A model generated the notes under the pieces. That model worked only from the letters and a program-made list of their open reading frames with translations. It was not told where the DNA came from and searched no databases. Source: Leptodactylus fallax (Eukaryota; Chordata; Amphibia; Anura; Leptodactylidae). From it: a stretch of 64,000 bases of DNA. The position numbers and the translations under genes are program-made. The first letter of the stretch is position 1; every line of letters starts with the position of its first letter. Positions 23,496 to 31,588 of this stretch are shown piece by piece. The stretch covers positions 124,001 to 188,000 of the forward strand of contig CAMRHE010000207.1 in the NCBI GenBank assembly GCA_947044405.1, in the 5' to 3' direction.

Positions 23496-23498
23496 TCA
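23496..23498 (-). promoter_or_regulatory. in-frame UGA between gag and pol (readthrough codon)
   Basis: Gag (from 24992) and the protease frame (TTG at 23465) are in the same register, 1,527 nt apart, a multiple of three. Only this UGA separates them, and the next codons are open. Termination suppression in place of frameshifting is the strategy of gamma- and epsilonretroviruses. Whether a stimulatory RNA structure follows is not visible by eye. Confidence 0.75.
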
Positions 23499-24992
23499 TT
23501 GTGTATCATCCTGTGCTTGATAAAATGCTTCGTCTCTCTCTGTCTCAGACATGGGCGGACCACCCTTATGTTGCCTGGGCCCATCGTTGTCCCCTTGTTT
23601 GGGACACCGACAATCCCTGGCTAAGTGTCCTGGTTTCCCACAATTGAAGCATTTTCTGGTCTCCCTCTGTCCTTGTTGTTGTCTAGGGCGGGGACCTGTC
23701 TTTCCCTGATACCTTGCACCATTGTTTATATAAGCTTTAATTGGTGCTGCTGCTTTCTTTTCCTTCTCATCTATGGAAAACCCCACTGCTTTAGCAAATA
23801 AATCATCAGGATTTGAACTTCTACAAGCTCTTATCTTTTCTGCCAGGGTGCTCCCTATTCCCTGCATGAATGCTTCAGAAAGCATGGTGTTTCTCAGGGC
23901 TCGAGATGCATGCTCCTCCCACCCGGCATCTACTGCTTTAGTGAGAAGTCTTCCATAATAAGCTTCTACTGACTCACCTCTCTCCATTTTACATGTAGTT
24001 AATGCTGTACGGCGGGTTTCTGCTTGTTTTTCACACCACAACTCCAATTTATCTAAAAAGTCCTTTCCACTATCTGTGGATTCTGTGTTCAGGGGAATAT
24101 TTCGATCAAATCTAGAAATAATATTTATCGTACTCAACAACCCCTCTGAACATTTCACCTGAACTATGGCCATTAAGTCCTTCCAGCTAGCTCTATAGTT
24201 CATCTGAATCATCCTCATTTTCCTAAGAAAAGCACTGGGTTCTAACTGTGGGTCTGGTAGTTGCTGTGCCATAGACAGCTGATCCCTAGGAGACCAAGGT
24301 CTCCATTCTACTGAAGTAGTTGTAATCATATCATCCTCACTCGTCCGTCCCCTTCTAGGTGTCCCTTCCTCTTTTGTTTCTTCTACTTCTTCCCCAGATA
24401 CACTCCCGGTTGTCCCACTAACGGGGGTACGGCTAACAGTTCTCTTTGTCTGTGACCTAGTGACAACTGGATACAATTTTTGTGTTGGGGGTGGCGGAGG
24501 TGGTAAAGGTAAATCTGCATGCATTACTTTAGGGCCACAGACTCCCCTGGGACGAGGGGTATTACATACAGAGCATGGATCTCCCCAGCACGGTTGCTGG
24601 GTACTACATGTAGGACAAGTCCACCCCTCCGGATTGTAAGGTGGAGAGGCTGAGGCGAGTCCTGTTTGGTTGGGGCCCTTCCCTTTATATTCCTCTGAAG
24701 GAGGCATATACAGCATCCTTCCTAGTTTATCCTGTTTTCGGGACCATTCCCCCTTCTCTATTTTCTTGCTTCCTTCGATCAGGGCATATATACCTCTTTG
24801 CAGCTTATTTTCTTGAATCAGTCCTGCATAGTCCAATCTCCACTGATCCCAAAACTTACTGTCTACCAACCCAGTTTTGTGTATTCCTGCTCTTTTTAGG
24901 ATTGTCTTTACCTGTGCGGCTACTTCTTTCCCCTCCTCTATTTCTATTAGTTCACATGGGGTGTACCATATCTTAGATGGTCCCTTCCCCAT
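23496..24992 (-). CDS. gag: Gag polyprotein, intact, with RanBP2-type-like zinc finger
   Basis: 498 codons starting MG (myristoylation-compatible Gly2, Ser6) and ending in UGA. Matrix-like N terminus of about 115 residues. Then W124, C126, C129, C140, C143 form a W-x-C-x2-C-x10-C-x2-C pattern followed by 'NTPRPRG', which resembles RanBP2-type zinc fingers. A Pro run lies at about 159-165. The capsid region begins around 'WRPWSPRDQL' and matches the gammaretroviral capsid pattern. The nucleocapsid has one CCHC knuckle at 448-461 ('CFNCGKPGHLARDC'). Gag assembles particles and packages the RNA genome. Start chosen as the first ATG of the open frame. It is downstream of a leader of about 760 bp. 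Confidence 0.93.
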   Translation of the reverse strand: MGKGPSKIWYTPCELIEIEEGKEVAAQVKTILKRAGIHKTGLVDSKFWDQWRLDYAGLIQENKLQRGIYALIEGSKKIEKGEWSRKQDKLGRMLYMPPSEEYKGKGPNQTGLASASPPYNPEGWTCPTCSTQQPCWGDPCSVCNTPRPRGVCGPKVMHADLPLPPPPPPTQKLYPVVTRSQTKRTVSRTPVSGTTGSVSGEEVEETKEEGTPRRGRTSEDDMITTTSVEWRPWSPRDQLSMAQQLPDPQLEPSAFLRKMRMIQMNYRASWKDLMAIVQVKCSEGLLSTINIISRFDRNIPLNTESTDSGKDFLDKLELWCEKQAETRRTALTTCKMERGESVEAYYGRLLTKAVDAGWEEHASRALRNTMLSEAFMQGIGSTLAEKIRACRSSNPDDLFAKAVGFSIDEKEKKAAAPIKAYINNGARYQGKTGPRPRQQQGQRETRKCFNCGKPGHLARDCRCPKQGDNDGPRQHKGGPPMSETERDEAFYQAQDDTQ

Positions 24993-25372
24993 CTTGGCTG
25001 GTAGCTAATCAGCCGATGAGTCTCTCACTCCTCTAGGGCAACCTTGAGACAATAGAGGGTCACTTATGACTACTTAGTGAGAACTCCCAGACAGACTCTT
25101 CTGTCTTCTATGAACTACTTGTGCAAGTTCAGGAGTAGTGCTCAGGGCAATGCCTCAATTGGCTTCCACAGGCTCAACTTTCTGCCTGTGTCCCCTTACC
25201 AAAACACTCCCAAATCACTGCATGCACTTCGCGCGGATTCTACTAAGTCCTTCGTGCTACTACTCAGGTCCCATTCGACCTTGACCGTCCAGGCACGGCT
25301 GGAGGCTAGTGTTCCAAAACAAGGACTTTTCAATCACTCAGTGCTTCTCAGTTCCGAACCTTGTCCGCAACT

Positions 25373-25558
25373 CTAGGGGTTAAGAATAGAGAACTCCTCC
25401 CCATTCTTTGCAGTCTCATGTATATTATAACACAGGTAACATGCAAACATCAATAGACAGATAAGACAAAAAGCAAAGAAAACAATTTCCATATCATTTA
25501 CAGGTGACATGTCCCTTTTAGGTTCTTCCGTACTATACAATTGGCATCGAGATGTCAT
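25373..25558 (-). CDS. small leader ORF with a membrane segment (uncertain)
   Basis: A 61-codon frame with an ATG start lies in the leader between the primer site and gag. It has a polar N terminus, a strong hydrophobic run around residues 25-43 ('IVFFAFCLICLLMFACYLCY') and a short polar tail, so it would be a single-span membrane peptide. I know no retroviral family with this protein. It may be a chance frame, an upstream ORF limiting gag translation, or an accessory gene. Only the composition supports coding. Confidence 0.25.
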   Translation of the reverse strand: MTSRCQLYSTEEPKRDMSPVNDMEIVFFAFCLICLLMFACYLCYNIHETAKNGEEFSILNP

Positions 25559-25751
25559 ATAAGCATGCAGCAGCTTACCTCACTCATCGATACAGAGAAT
25601 AGACACACAGGAACCTCAGATATACTAATTGGCAAGATAAGGTCTTACCTTCACAGTACTGTTTTTATCTATCTGAGGTCCTCTGGTCCTGTCCCCAAGT
25701 CGATCGGTGAGTGGGTCGGCACTCTATCGGCTGCACATCAGACAATCTCGA

Positions 25752-25769
25752 GCCCCACGTTGGGCGCCA
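25752..25769 (-). other. primer binding site, tRNA-Lys type
   Basis: The minus strand reads 'TGGCGCCCAACGTGGGGC' five bases after the 5' LTR. This is complementary to the 3' end of tRNA-Lys (the 1,2 isoacceptor type), the reverse transcription primer of several retroviruses. It is unusual beside a gammaretrovirus-like pol, where Pro and other primers are the norm. Confidence 0.9.
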
Positions 25770-25774
25770 ATTTC

Positions 25775-26232
25775 TGTCGGGGGTTAATCTACCCCGGGAT
25801 GGATGTCACCGTAAGCCTAATTAAATAGATAACCAGTTTCGAGCGCTCGGGAAACAAGACGTACACAGGTATCATGTATGAACAGTTTCTTCTTTATTGC
25901 GTAGTTCAATACAGTTTTAAAGCAAGCTCAGTTACATAACAGTCATGTGATCAATATACATATATGGTCTTTCCAGTTCCGTTACCAAACAAATTTGTTC
26001 AGTTACCCATCACCCCAGATGTTTCCTTTTCACCTTATCTGAATGTCCTCCTTATCTTCCCTGAGAATACCAGTTCTGCTGAGAACATCAGAACTGTTGA
26101 TATCCTCCCCAGACTCTAAGTCTGTATTCTATCTATAAACTATGCAGTCTTGTCTGCAGAACATTCCATCCTCCTGTGCTTTCTGTATACTGTGACAAAG
26201 AATATAGTGCAAATTATGTTTTAACCCTTACA
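25775..26232 (-). repeat. 5' LTR of the provirus
   Basis: 458 bp, starting TGTAAGGG and ending CCCCGACA on the minus strand. It should contain the promoter: AT-rich TATA-like stretches ('CATATATGTATATTG' and TTTAAAA) lie upstream of an AATAAA poly(A) signal at 25898-25893. CTAT follows at 26233-26236 as the target copy. Confidence 0.95.
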
Positions 26233-26329
26233 CTATTCCTGGGGCCTATTTAGTTGTTGGTGAGATTGTCTCCTCTGTTCTCCTTTTCTTCTCTGCTGCC
26301 TGCCGAATCAAAAGGCTTCAACAGTGATC

Positions 26330-26445
26330 CCGGGCCTGGGGGGGGGTAATACCCGCGGGGGGGGGGGGGGAGGGGGGGGAGGAGGGGGGGGGGGGCGGGG
26401 GGGGGGCTGGGGGGGGGGGGGGTGTGGGGGGGGGAGATGTGGTCT
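26330..26445. repeat. poly-G low-complexity block
   Basis: Nearly pure G with sparse A, C and T. It yields a proline-rich frame on the minus strand that is not a gene. Either a true G-rich microsatellite able to form quadruplexes or an assembly or basecalling artefact. Confidence 0.7.
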
Positions 26446-26449
26446 GTGA

Positions 26450-27815
26450 GTATAACTTTTTTTTCTGTTTATTCACTTCCCTTGAGCCTTCACTTATTAT
26501 ACTCTGGAATGTGAAGAGACCCCATAGTATAAAAAACCACATTTCAAGTTTGTGTCGAATTCTTAACAAATCTTGTGAGGTTTGCCCATCTCTACTGTTC
26601 AATGCTACAGCCTGCAGTAGTCAACAAGTTATTGCTGTAGCCAAGGGAACAGAGACCAGCGGGAGACCTGGAAAATACCAGACCAGCAGCAGCAGGGGTT
26701 TGGTAAGGTGATGATTACTCCTTTTGTTATTTTACAATATTGTAAGTTCTCAAAAAAAAAAAAAAAACGTATAGGGCAGGACAACCCCTTTAATGGTCCA
26801 ACATAACCCGCAAATAATTAAAGGGCTGCTGTAAGCTTGCAGAACATTGCTGTTGAATTAGCCAAGTCCTGAATTTTCCTCTACCACTTTGAGGCAACTT
26901 CCAAGTTAATGGAGCAGACAAGTTATTAAGCATGTGGGAGCCCGTTCAGCATTTTCTATCTTGTATTTTCGACTAGGAACATTCAGGGAGAATGAAGCAA
27001 TAGATGCATGAAGTAAGAAGAAACTGCTTGTAGAGGATGTGCATAAAGTTCCCAAAGTTCAAACTCATTCGACATATAGGTTTAATGGCCCATGTGCTGA
27101 GATTGTAATGTGTGCTTAATCGCAAGGTTCACGATGGCGGTAAACTTGACGATTAAGTCCTGCCCTTATCTTATACTTTTCTTATAACTCCAAACTAGTT
27201 TATGTACTTAGAAAGTGATTACTTCTCTTTTATTCTAATGTAAAGAGAACATTTCACCAGGTTTGGGGCCCCTAAATCACCAGCATGTCCTTATGCTGCT
27301 GCGATTCAGATCACAAATCTTGTAACCCCAGTCCTGTCTTCTATTCCAGTGCAAGCTAGCATAACAATTTTATGGCATACATCAATGATCATAAATTATG
27401 TAAATGTATTGCATGGTTTTTACAGTTTTGACAAAACCAAACATGTATATTATGTGTATATTTTTATACATATACATAACTTACATTTAATAACGTTAAT
27501 GTATTGTTAAAATGCTATTTTTTAACATAATTTTTATTTCATTCCATAATGTTTTAACTATAATGTACTTTCTCTCTCTCTACGTTGGTAAATTGGCCTC
27601 TGCACGAATAGCACACAGACAATTGCTGAAGCATACGGTACCAAACTATGTTCATTATACAGAATATGGTCAGACTGCTCTGGAGTCCTTCAATGGACCC
27701 TGGAGTGTCAGCCTATACTAGACATCAACATCAACTGTGCCATCAGGATTCCCTGTGATGTGATCAATGGAGGTCCATAGTCTCTGATGGCCCTTACAGT
27801 GCATGTTTTGACTTT
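26450..27815. other. no gene seen; small repeat fragments
   Basis: Contains short pieces that resemble repeats elsewhere: 'TCTTGTGAGGTTTGCCCATC' near 26568 recalls 36260-36290, and 'GGACAACCCCTTTAA' near 26781 recalls the TTAA element ends at 54965 and 45236. No coding region. Confidence 0.45.
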
Positions 27816-27828
27816 AGTCAACTCTACC

Positions 27829-28050
27829 CACAAAATATCAAATGAATAATAATGTAATAAGGTATTGCGTGCCGATAAGTTATAATTATAAAGACTAGGA
27901 GAGTCACCCACCAGTATCCAGACGCATTAAAACATAATTTTATTATAATATAAATATTAAAATACACGAGAAAGACTACAACATAAATAAAGAACTAATA
28001 AACTAGCAGCAATTGGAAATTCCGATCATGCTTATAACTTGAAAAAGGGG
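27829..28050 (-). repeat. PLE terminal direct repeat, downstream copy
   Basis: 222 bp nearly identical to 32395-32616, with only a few substitutions visible. Includes TCACCCACCAGTATCCAGAC and the 3' end of the element. Confidence 0.9.
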
Positions 28051-28442
28051 AGTTCTACCTAGCATCAACCATTTAAAGTATCAAACTCCTAATGCCACCT
28101 TGGTAACACAGCGGCCATTTCAAACTGTAACATCCCACTAAAACACTATTTGGGCTATTTAAGGTAACCTTTTAGAACTAACAGAAACTCTACCTAGCAA
28201 CCATACCAACACTTAGCATATCGGCTGGTTTAAGCTATAATGTCCTATTAACACCTTATATCACAGCAGCTACCTTTCACCAAGAAATCCCACTCACACG
28301 CCTAATAGAGTGTTATAAATAAGATCTCAGGACTAAAAAGCGCTCTGCCCACTATCCACAGTGTTATAGTGTCCAATGCTCTATGCTACCTTCATATCAC
28401 AGCAACTGATTTTCAGCCATGATATACTACTAACACCTGTAT

Positions 28443-28505
28443 ACACCTAACGCACGTTTCCTGTGTCAGAATATACAGCGATACTGACACATTCATCAGA
28501 GGTAT
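28443..28505 (-). ncRNA. hammerhead-ribozyme-like self-cleaving motif of the PLE
   Basis: Read on the minus strand: stem I 5' strand 'ATACCT' (28505-28500), core CTGATGA (28499-28493), stem II 'TGTGTCAG' and 'CTGACACA' (8 perfect pairs around a 14-nt loop), core GAAA with C (28460-28456), a 2-bp stem III with a GTGC loop, then GTT as cleavage triplet and 'AGGTGT', which pairs with the first strand (one G-U). Predicted cut lies between 28449 and 28448. One oddity: positions 10.1-11.1 at the base of stem II are A opposite G rather than a Watson-Crick pair. Hammerheads are known in Penelope-like elements. They sit in the terminal repeat, as here. Confidence 0.72.
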
Positions 28506-28954
28506 GTATCTTTACCTCAGAGAGCCACTAAAGTAAGTATGTTATAGTATCATAGGTATATCACCCTTCCTCAACATACACTCCCGCTCCCCCATCGGCA
28601 CTAGTGTTTGGCCGCATGGAGCAGCAGAGCAAACGGTCTCAAATACTTTTAGCCACGCCCATCAACATCCCCCCAGCCAATCATTCCATACTCAACTGAA
28701 TAGTAAGTAACTCCCACTGAATAGAATAGTCCAATGAGCATGCATAAAACAAAGACCAATAACAGAGGGTCTATCAAAAGAACCTACCCCCTTTAGCCCC
28801 GCCCACCTGAACAGAGACCATATACACATTTCTCTATAGGAGAAATATTCAAAAGGGAATTCACTTATTACAGGCTAGAAATCCCTGGATCTACTATATG
28901 ATGGCCAGAATAAACACTAGAAGCTTAATTTAACAAATTATGGTATTTTTGAAA

Positions 28955-29215
28955 CATAAATGAACCATTATCCTCACAGACATCAATCTATTCCCAATAA
29001 TCGCAGAAACAGTAATAAACACTGAAAACTGAATTTAAACAATTCTGTATAATAATTTTCGAGGTGCATTGGCCAGGAATAGAACCCAGGCCTCCCACAT
29101 AGCAGGCAAGAATTCTACCACTGAACCACAACATAAATGGACAATCCTCCTCATAAATATCAGGCTGTTGACAATAATCGCAGACGCAGTAGTATTTGTG
29201 AATAAAGCACCCAAT
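28955..29215. repeat. duplicated block flanking a tRNA-like sequence
   Basis: 'CATAAATG..', 'ATCCTC' and 'CAATAATCGCAGA' with an 'ACAGTA'-like follow-up occur at 28960-29025 and again, diverged, at 29132-29205. The tRNA-Gly-like sequence lies between them. The block is the 3' untranslated region of the PLE, directly after the ORF2 stop. Confidence 0.6.
29065..29136 (-). pseudogene. tRNA-Gly-like sequence in the PLE 3' region
   Basis: The minus strand carries an A box 'TGGTTCAGTGGTAGAATTC', an anticodon arm 'TTGCCTGCTATGTGGGAGG' and a B box-like 'GGTTCTATTCC', followed by 'TGGCCAATGCA', matching tRNA-Gly(GCC) over most of its length. The anticodon loop is changed from GCC to GCT, and the 5' acceptor strand no longer pairs well with the 3' strand. 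It is therefore a tRNA-derived relic rather than a working gene. It has the same orientation as the PLE ORFs. Confidence 0.75.
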
Positions 29216-29218
29216 AAC

Positions 29219-31588
29219 TTAAATAAATGATGCATATGAAATTGCATCATTCAAGCCCCATGGTTTAACTGTTTTCAACATGAAAGTCCAACGGGCTTCA
29301 CACTGAAGGAGCCTCTGATCAAAATTACCCCCTCTAGGAGAAAGAATGATCTGTTCAATGCCTTGAAATTGAATATTCACAGGATCACGCCCATGATGTG
29401 CCCATATATGACGTGCCACTGTAGTATCATCCTGACGGATGACATTATTTACATGTTCCCTTATCCTCCTGCGGAATTCCCTCATCGTTTTACCAACGTA
29501 TTGGATTCCGCAGGAGCACGTAATAAGGTAAACCACGCCAACCGTTTTACAGTTGATAAATTTATTGCTATTATATCTTTTACCTGTTATTGTACTGACA
29601 AACTCTCTACTAGTTTTAATAAAAGAACAGGCCCTGCATGACCCACATGGATGGGTACCCACAAGCCTTCTTCTTTGCCTATTCAACCAGGTATCAGGAT
29701 TAGTAGATAACAAATGACTATGGACCAATTTATCTTTAAAATTGGTACCACGTCTATATGTTACAGATGGAAAATCCCCCAACAATGGGCCAACATCAGG
29801 ATCTGATAAAAGAATGCCCCAAGATTCCTGTAAAATTTGTCTAACTTCCAAAAAGGCATTATCATAGGTTGCTATAATCCTTAATTCTTGTCCGTCTACT
29901 TTTGATTTCGGCTGCAACAAATGACTACGTTCTGCTGTCAAGGCATGCTGGTATGCTGCCCGTAAAACACCATCTGGGTATCCCCGTCTATGAAATCTAT
30001 CACGTAGATCTTGTGCTGCTACGTGATAGTCAGATATTGAAGTACAATTCCTGCGAAGTCGCAGGAATTGTCCTTTAGGGATTCCCTTTTTCAAAGAGTT
30101 TGGGTGCCAACTGTCCCATTTCAAGAGACAGTTCGTGGCCGTCTCTTTTCTATAAATGGTCGTAGTTAATTGTCCCGTTTCTGATTTTAATATAGTTAAA
30201 TCCAAAAAAGTGATAGAACTCTCCTGAATTTCAGAAGTAAAGAAGAGGCCCATCGTATTAACATTTAGGGCTGCAACAAATTCTCCAAACTCCTCTCTTG
30301 TTCCCCCCCAAATCAACAACACATCATCAATATAACGGACCCAAAACAAAATAGACGAGGACCAAACCTCCATTGGGTCTGCAAAGACCACCTCCTTCTC
30401 CCACCAGCCCAGGTATAGGTTAGCAAAAGTCGGGGCACATGGACTCCCCATAGCCACCCCCCTGAGCTGGTGGAAGAAGTGGCGGTCAAATAAAAAGGTG
30501 TTACATTCCAAAACAAATTTCAACAAATGCAAAACAAAGGAATTATGACTATCCATATGGCTCCCTCTCGCCCTGAGGAAATCCCCCACAGCTCCACATC
30601 CCTCACTATGGGGGATGGAGCTGTAAAGGGCCTCTACGTCAAGACTAGCCAAAAAAAACCCCGGTGGAACTGCCAAATCATCTATCCGCTTAAGGACATC
30701 AGTAGTGTCCCTTACAAAAGATGGTAAAGCAGAGACAAACGGTCTTAAAATCGCATCCACATATTGCGAAATATTCTGCGTTATACTATTAATCCCTGCT
30801 ACAATAGGTCTACCCTTTAGGGGAGTTAACCCCTTATGGATCTTAGGCAGTGCATAAAAAGTAGGTCGTGTAGGGTATTGTGGCAATAGAAAACTAAACT
30901 CCCCATCACTAATGAGGTGATTGTCTCTAGCCTTAGTCAAAATCCTTTTTAATTCAAAATAATAATGTTGTGTTGGATCTTGGGAGAGAATTTCATAGCA
31001 ATCAGGGTCATTAAGAATATTCCTGCACATTTTGATGTAGTTTGCACGGTCCATAACCACAAGATTCCCCCCTTTGTCTGAGGGTTTAATAACAATGGAT
31101 TCATCCTTTTCAAGCCCCCTTAAAAGATCCCTTTCATCACTAGATAAATTTGATCTCTGTCTGAAAACACTCCCATCAATACAAGACAGCCGATTTGTCA
31201 CCACCTTTAAAAAGGCATCAATAGCCGTATCTTCCGATAAAGGTGGAAATCTTGTAGACGGATTATGTAAATTAGTAAATGGGCCTTCTCCTAAACTTCT
31301 TTGACCTTCCTCCCATAAACCCCCCAAAAGCTGTAAAGATGGCAAATCTTCCTGATCTATTCCTAGCTCATCACAAGTCCTCTTATCATTGAGCTTAAAG
31401 AACTTACGCCATTTTAATTTTCGACAAAAAAGATTAATATCTTTTACCCATGTAAACAAATCAAATCGAGGGGTAGGGACAAAAGAAAGACCCTTTTTAA
31501 GTAATTCAACCTCCCCATCCGATAATTGTCGTGAAGAAAGATTGATAATCTGCATATCGTCCCGTGTAATCGCTTTACATTTATTCAT
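29219..31588 (-). CDS. Penelope-like ORF2: reverse transcriptase with GIY-YIG endonuclease
   Basis: 789 codons, uninterrupted. N-terminal region of about 160 residues, then 'IVIKPSDKGGNLVVMD' (166-180), 'FYALPKIHKG' (244-253), reverse transcriptase motif A with D317 ('SLDVEALYSSIP'), 'GVAMGSPCAPTFANLYL' (377-393), catalytic YIDD at 419-422 and 'SSITFLDLTI' (457-466), an order diagnostic of the PLE family. A Cys cluster (C648, C651, C654) links to a GIY-YIG nuclease at about 685-712 ('VVYLITCSCGIQYVGKT', R and E residues following). It would nick target DNA and prime reverse transcription of the element RNA. The ATG at 31588 overlaps the ORF1 stop as ATGA, suggesting reinitiation. No frameshift or stop is seen, so this copy may be active. 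Confidence 0.95.
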   Translation of the reverse strand: MNKCKAITRDDMQIINLSSRQLSDGEVELLKKGLSFVPTPRFDLFTWVKDINLFCRKLKWRKFFKLNDKRTCDELGIDQEDLPSLQLLGGLWEEGQRSLGEGPFTNLHNPSTRFPPLSEDTAIDAFLKVVTNRLSCIDGSVFRQRSNLSSDERDLLRGLEKDESIVIKPSDKGGNLVVMDRANYIKMCRNILNDPDCYEILSQDPTQHYYFELKRILTKARDNHLISDGEFSFLLPQYPTRPTFYALPKIHKGLTPLKGRPIVAGINSITQNISQYVDAILRPFVSALPSFVRDTTDVLKRIDDLAVPPGFFLASLDVEALYSSIPHSEGCGAVGDFLRARGSHMDSHNSFVLHLLKFVLECNTFLFDRHFFHQLRGVAMGSPCAPTFANLYLGWWEKEVVFADPMEVWSSSILFWVRYIDDVLLIWGGTREEFGEFVAALNVNTMGLFFTSEIQESSITFLDLTILKSETGQLTTTIYRKETATNCLLKWDSWHPNSLKKGIPKGQFLRLRRNCTSISDYHVAAQDLRDRFHRRGYPDGVLRAAYQHALTAERSHLLQPKSKVDGQELRIIATYDNAFLEVRQILQESWGILLSDPDVGPLLGDFPSVTYRRGTNFKDKLVHSHLLSTNPDTWLNRQRRRLVGTHPCGSCRACSFIKTSREFVSTITGKRYNSNKFINCKTVGVVYLITCSCGIQYVGKTMREFRRRIREHVNNVIRQDDTTVARHIWAHHGRDPVNIQFQGIEQIILSPRGGNFDQRLLQCEARWTFMLKTVKPWGLNDAISYASFI

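Larger units (their letters stand above)
18001..26232 (-). mobile_element. endogenous retrovirus, near-complete provirus
   Basis: An 8.2-kb provirus lies on the minus strand, bounded by two 458-bp LTRs that begin TG and end CA in sense orientation. The target copy CTAT flanks it at 17997-18000 and 26233-26236. Order in sense direction: 5' LTR, tRNA-Lys-type primer site, leader of about 760 bp, gag, pol in frame after a UGA, env, polypurine tract, 3' LTR. By eye the LTRs differ at about six positions, so integration looks recent. Gag and Pol are gammaretrovirus-like while the TM subunit is alpharetrovirus-like. Pol has one frameshift and env is disrupted, so this copy is defective. Confidence 0.95.

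Noticed and set aside
26318..26602. Proline-rich frame on the minus strand
   Set aside because: Direct translation of a poly-G tract.
27512..27721. 69-codon plus-strand frame with hydrophobic start
   Set aside because: AT-rich sequence next to the PLE, with no homology recognised and no supporting signals.
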